Source of the DNA: Spirosoma sp.
GTDB taxonomy: Bacteria; Bacteroidota; Bacteroidia; Cytophagales; Spirosomataceae
Reading direction: 5' to 3'
Assembly: GCA_025351545.1 (NCBI GenBank)
Contig: JANXVQ010000983.1
Location: forward strand, 1 to 10,102
DNA: 10,102 bases
Position 1 is the stretch's first letter, and each line of letters begins with the position of its first letter. Below, one piece after another: positions 7,250 to 10,102 of the stretch. The position numbers were made by a program, and so were the translations under genes. The notes beneath the pieces were generated by a model. The model ran no database searches and was not told the DNA's origin. It saw only the letters and a program-made list of their open reading frames with translations.

Positions 7250-7471
7250 ATGAGAAACTACCAATTCACGGTTATTGTACAACAGGACGAAGAAGGTAAT
7301 TACTTAGCTATTTGTCCAGCCTTGCAGGGTTGTTATGCTGAAGGTGAAACTCCCGAAGAAGCACTGAGCTATCTTCGGGATGTAATTCAATTCCATATTG
7401 AAGATCGCCAGGTACGTCACGAACCGACTTACGAAGAGGTATTTTCTGAGCGATTAAATATAGCTGCATGA
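7250..7471 (+). CDS. hicB: HicB-like antitoxin (short, orphaned)
   Basis: The 73-residue protein matches the short HicB_like/UPF0150 fold: MRNYQFTVIVQQDEEGNYLA (partial RNase H-like strands), then the family signature CPALQGCYAEGETPEEALSYL and a helix ending about residue 52. Family members neutralise the HicA mRNA interferase by direct binding. This one lacks the C-terminal ribbon-helix-helix or HTH domain found in longer HicB proteins, so it is unlikely to repress DNA by itself. It starts 8 bases after accD and its TGA overlaps the hicA remnant's ATG (ATGA), the arrangement of a working hicB-hicA operon. The toxin it should control is broken, so the antitoxin is either a leftover or may counter a HicA encoded elsewhere. 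No damage is visible in the gene itself. Confidence 0.88.
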   Translation: MRNYQFTVIVQQDEEGNYLAICPALQGCYAEGETPEEALSYLRDVIQFHIEDRQVRHEPTYEEVFSERLNIAA

Positions 7472-7588
7472 GCCATAAACACCCAAAGGTGAATGCCTAT
7501 TCACGGTAAAAAAGAGTTAGGTGTCGGTTTACTAAAGCAAATCATGAAAGATACCGGCTTGTCGCTTGAGGATTTAGAAAACGTATAG
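7468..7588 (+). pseudogene. hicA: hicA toxin remnant with internal deletion and frame change
   Basis: From the ATG overlapping the hicB stop, the frame reads MSHKHPKVNAYSR then TAA (7507-7509). The first ten residues resemble the usual HicA start (M-x-K-x-P-x-V-x-A). One frame over, from 7493, the sequence reads MPIHGKKELGVGLLKQIMKD followed by TGLSLEDLENV and TAG at 7586-7588. This matches the HicA C-terminus (VPVHxGKELxxGLLxxIxxxAGLS-like). HicA proteins are about 60-80 residues, so roughly 30-35 central residues are missing, including the segment with the catalytic Gly-Ser-His. The apparent junction is near 7494-7500. A working mRNA interferase cannot be made from this locus. The family assignment is by motif recognition, not a search. 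Confidence 0.78.
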
Positions 7589-7591
7589 CCC

Positions 7592-8569
7592 ATGCGCCTT
7601 GTCACCCATCCCGTTCTTTGCAATTACTACCTTACGTATCGCTGCAATGCGACGTGTAGTTTTTGCGATATATGGGAACGGCCCTCGCCTTATGTTACGC
7701 TCGAAAATGCCCGGCAGAACCTGCGTGACCTCAAAAAACTAGGCGTTCGTGTTGTCGATTTCACGGGGGGCGAACCATTGCTGCACCGCCAATTGCCCGA
7801 ATTACTCCAGGAAGCCAAACAGCTTGGCCTGATTACAACCGTTACAACCAACGCGCTGCTTTATCCCAAACAGGCCGAACGGCTGCGTGGACTGGTCGAT
7901 ATGCTCCATTTCTCGCTCGATTCGCCAATAGCCGAGGAACATGACAAGTCGCGGGGAGTGAAGTGCTTCGATAAGGTAATGGAATCTATCGCTATTGCCC
8001 GGCAATTGGGTGAGCGGCCCGATATTCTGTTTACGATTTTTGAACACAACGTGCATAAAATCAGGCAGATGTACGAAGAAATTTGCTTGCCGAATAACCT
8101 CGTCTTAATTCTGAACCCGGTATTTGACTATAATGCTGTCGAAACCGGCGACCGATTTTCGGAGGACGCCCTTCAACAAATGTCGTGGTGGGGAAAACAG
8201 AAAAATGTGTATCTGAACGACGCATTTATCCAACTTCGGCGCGATGGCGGCAATCATATCGAAGACCCCATTTGTCGCGCGGGCAGCACAACAATTGTCA
8301 TCTCTCCGGAAAACAAACTCGTTCTGCCCTGCTATCATTTGGGCCTGAAAGACTTTGCCGTCGACAATAACCTGTTTGACCTTTATCGCTCCGATGAGGT
8401 TCAGAAATTAGTCGCTTTGGAAGGGCGCTTGCCCGCTTGCGAGGGCTGCGCAATCAACTGTTACATGCAGCCTTCTTTCGCTGTTGAGGTGAGTAAATAC
8501 TTCTGGCGAGCCTTACCCAGCACGCTCAAATATAACTGGGTGAAAGGAACCTGGAAGCAATTATTTTAA
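7592..8569 (+). CDS. Radical SAM enzyme with SPASM/twitch-like C-terminus
   Basis: The 325-residue protein carries the radical SAM cluster motif CNATCSFC (C18, C22, C25), which binds the [4Fe-4S] cluster that cleaves S-adenosylmethionine. The SAM-binding GGEP is at 59-62 in VVDFTGGEPLLHR, and a conserved strand, DMLHFSLDSP, follows at 103-112. The C-terminal part has five more cysteines: C228, C247 (in ISPENKLVLPC), C283, C286 and C290 (CEGCAINC). This resembles the SPASM/twitch arrangement for one auxiliary iron-sulfur cluster. Such enzymes modify peptides, proteins, cofactors or lipids; the substrate cannot be told from sequence. No recognisable precursor peptide is adjacent. It starts three bases after the hicA remnant, so it is probably transcribed with accD and hicB, and its stop lies one base from that of the convergent T9SS cargo gene. 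Confidence 0.9.
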   Translation: MRLVTHPVLCNYYLTYRCNATCSFCDIWERPSPYVTLENARQNLRDLKKLGVRVVDFTGGEPLLHRQLPELLQEAKQLGLITTVTTNALLYPKQAERLRGLVDMLHFSLDSPIAEEHDKSRGVKCFDKVMESIAIARQLGERPDILFTIFEHNVHKIRQMYEEICLPNNLVLILNPVFDYNAVETGDRFSEDALQQMSWWGKQKNVYLNDAFIQLRRDGGNHIEDPICRAGSTTIVISPENKLVLPCYHLGLKDFAVDNNLFDLYRSDEVQKLVALEGRLPACEGCAINCYMQPSFAVEVSKYFWRALPSTLKYNWVKGTWKQLF

Positions 8570-8570
8570 G

Positions 8571-9695
8571 TCACCGTTTCACAATCCTGCGCATCACCAA
8601 CTGCCCGCCAACATTGGCGCGGAGCAGGTATATTCCCGGCGCAAAACCGCTCATGCTCATAACTTGCTCATGCTGACGAGCACTGCGATTGAACGCTAAT
8701 TCGTGTAATTTTCGCCCGTTTATGTCAGTTAATTGTACTATAGCGGTTGTTGGATTGCTGGTTTGAATAATAACTTGCAAGCGATCTTCCACCGGATTAG
8801 GAAAAGTAGTGAGCAATAAATCTGCATCTGAATAGTTGGCTATATCTGTAATAAGTCCGGTCGAAATTCCTTGACTAGCTGGCTCGTAAGGCGGAATTAT
8901 GCCGGGCGTACCGGGTAAATCACCTACAACCAGCGTAATTTCCTGAACTGTTTGGCTAATAAGATTACCACTCCGATATTCATTAATAGTTATGGCTACA
9001 CTATAGTAACCGAGTTCGGTAGGGGAGTCCCAAACCAAGTCGCCAGTACGGGTATTGAGCTTAAAGCTACCACTGCGCGTTAAATCATTTGGAAATTGAT
9101 AGGAAGTGACCTGCCGTGAGTCGCATGCGGCCTGACTCGTACTAGTGAGCGGTTTTGCTAAACCATATACCAAACTATCGCCCTCATTATCAGTACATTT
9201 TAGTGAGAATGTTGCCTTTAGGCCAGCCCCAATACGAAAACCATTTAGCGGAAAACCGGGCGTTGGGGTTTGGTTGGGCGTCGTTGTATTGGTTGTAAAC
9301 GTGGTTGTGAGCGTAAATAACTGACTATCTGCATTGGTAATATTCTTAACCCCTGTGCGGTTCGGTTGCGAAACTGTTAATGAGTAAGTTCCCGGCCCGG
9401 CATAGGCATAGATTATCGTATAGCTGTTGACACTCGCAGTTCTGTCATTTATAAATAACCGGCTGCTTCGGTAAGCAGTGCCCGTAGTGCCATCGCCAAA
9501 ACACACCAGTATCTCATTTGCCTGATCAGCGGCAGCTTTCCCCCGAATTTCATCCATGTAAAGTACCGCTGAAATCTGGTAACGAAGCGCCGAACCTACA
9601 ATGGGCTTTGCCTGAATAAAGCCGCCAAGTAAATGCGTGGCCTGCACTATCTGGCTACTTAACAGCATGAGGTATAGAAGTGTATGTGTTTTCAT
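8571..9695 (-). CDS. Secreted protein with PKD-like N-domain and T9SS sorting domain
   Basis: The 374-residue protein has a signal peptide, MKTHTLLYLMLLSSQIVQA, followed by THLLGGFIQAK, a mature N-terminus resembling the start of many large Cytophagales surface proteins. A PKD-like region follows (VCFGDGTTG about 64-72; YAGPGTYSLTV about 98-108). Then comes a cadherin-like stretch (CTDNEGDSLVYGL about 167-179; LNTRTGDLVWDSP about 213-225). The last 77 residues, from FPNPVEDRLQV (298) through GFAPGIYLLR to the terminal RRIVKR, form a type A T9SS C-terminal sorting domain, predicting export through the type IX system and attachment to or release from the cell surface. No enzymatic domain is visible, so an adhesive or structural role is likely but inferred. 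It lies opposite the radical SAM gene with a 1-base gap and is divergent from the enoyl-CoA hydratase gene. Confidence 0.9.
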   Translation of the reverse strand: MKTHTLLYLMLLSSQIVQATHLLGGFIQAKPIVGSALRYQISAVLYMDEIRGKAAADQANEILVCFGDGTTGTAYRSSRLFINDRTASVNSYTIIYAYAGPGTYSLTVSQPNRTGVKNITNADSQLFTLTTTFTTNTTTPNQTPTPGFPLNGFRIGAGLKATFSLKCTDNEGDSLVYGLAKPLTSTSQAACDSRQVTSYQFPNDLTRSGSFKLNTRTGDLVWDSPTELGYYSVAITINEYRSGNLISQTVQEITLVVGDLPGTPGIIPPYEPASQGISTGLITDIANYSDADLLLTTFPNPVEDRLQVIIQTSNPTTAIVQLTDINGRKLHELAFNRSARQHEQVMSMSGFAPGIYLLRANVGGQLVMRRIVKR

Positions 9696-9803
9696 GGCGA
9701 GTTAAGGAGAAAAGGCGTATTTGTTCAGTTAACTCTAAATGGAAACATAGCCGTATACTTGTTCTGAAACATTTCGTAAACGGTATTTTCGTACTTTTCG
9801 GCC

Positions 9804-10102
9804 ATGCTTTATACGTCCGACCAAACCACTCACCTTCCCGCCAACGGGTTCCGTTATCTACTTACGTCGCTCGACGACCATGTTCTGACAATCACGCTGA
9901 ACCGACCCGAAAAAAAGAATGCTCTCAATCCGCCAATGCTGGCCGAACTGGCATTCGCGCTGACATATGCTCATTACACAGCCAGCGTATGGGTTGTTGT
10001 TCTGGCAGCTTCGGGCGATACATTTTGTGCGGGGATGGACTTGAAAAGTTTGTCGGCTGGTGATACCGAAATGGCTTCGGTTCCTGAGCCATCGGGACCC
10101 GT
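9804..10102 (+). CDS. Enoyl-CoA hydratase/isomerase family protein (5' part only)
   Basis: The first 99 codons of a crotonase-fold protein are present; the frame is still open at the right edge. Diagnostic features are LTITLNRPEKKNALNPPML (about 28-45), where NRPEKKNAL is the family's CoA-binding N-terminal motif, then VVVLAASGDTFCAGMDLKSL (64-83), which carries the oxyanion-hole segment FCAGMDL. The catalytic Glu residues lie further downstream outside the window, so hydratase, isomerase and hydrolase members cannot be told apart. The ATG at 9804 gives a normal family N-terminal length. The 108-bp gap to the divergent T9SS cargo gene has no convincing consensus promoter; TACTTTTC at 9792-9799 is only a near match to a -7 box and sits too close to the start. 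Confidence 0.9.
   Translation, partial: MLYTSDQTTHLPANGFRYLLTSLDDHVLTITLNRPEKKNALNPPMLAELAFALTYAHYTASVWVVVLAASGDTFCAGMDLKSLSAGDTEMASVPEPSGP

Noticed and set aside
7493..7588. A 31-codon ORF three bases before the radical SAM/SPASM-like gene, which could be a ribosomally made precursor peptide
   Set aside because: Its sequence (PIHGKKELG, GLLKQIMKDTGLS) fits the HicA C-terminus, it directly follows hicB, and it has no leader/core layout or Cys- or aromatic-rich core.
9680..10063. Plus-strand ORF of 127 codons
   Set aside because: It overlaps the enoyl-CoA hydratase gene in another frame, and only the frame from 9804 shows the NRPEKKNAL and FCAGMDL motifs.

Overview
The window looks like chromosomal DNA from a member of the Bacteroidota, most likely the Cytophagales (Spirosoma-like; this is inference). 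Four things point there. A secreted protein at 8571-9695 ends in a type IX secretion (T9SS) sorting domain. A TPR protein is followed by a DUF4292-type lipoprotein, a pairing typical of the phylum. A TAnnTTTG-type -7 box lies upstream of the TPR gene. Gene starts lack strong Shine-Dalgarno sequences. Most genes are ordinary housekeeping or envelope genes, and no phage, transposase, CRISPR array or RNA gene was seen.

Layout. Bases 1-2646 (minus strand) hold a secreted TPR protein followed by a DUF4292-like lipoprotein that runs off the left edge. A 354-bp divergent intergenic region (2647-3000) contains a TACCTTTG -7 box for the TPR gene and a perfect 11-bp inverted repeat. Next come ohr (plus, 3001-3414) and a Dabb-family protein (minus, 3475-3774), convergent around a hairpin that nearly touches both stop codons. 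A membrane-anchored S41 C-terminal processing protease follows (plus, 4011-5738), and a perfect 14-bp terminator stem separates it from a small predicted outer-membrane barrel protein (minus, 5788-6240). A roughly 90-bp palindromic element (6269-6358) then abuts accD.

Bases 6399-8569 (plus) form a tight cluster: accD, a short HicB-like antitoxin, a collapsed hicA toxin remnant, and a radical SAM/SPASM-type enzyme. Its stop codon lies one base from that of the convergent T9SS cargo protein (minus, 8571-9695). The right edge carries the start of an enoyl-CoA hydratase/isomerase (plus, 9804 onward).

How they fit together. The TPR and DUF4292 proteins, the S41 protease, the small barrel and the T9SS cargo are envelope or surface proteins. 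AccD and the enoyl-CoA hydratase belong to acyl-CoA metabolism but are not co-transcribed. Ohr detoxifies organic peroxides. The most notable observation is the hicBA locus: the antitoxin is intact, while the toxin keeps only its first about 10 and last about 30 residues, in different frames, with the catalytic centre missing. I see no convincing new multi-gene system in this window.
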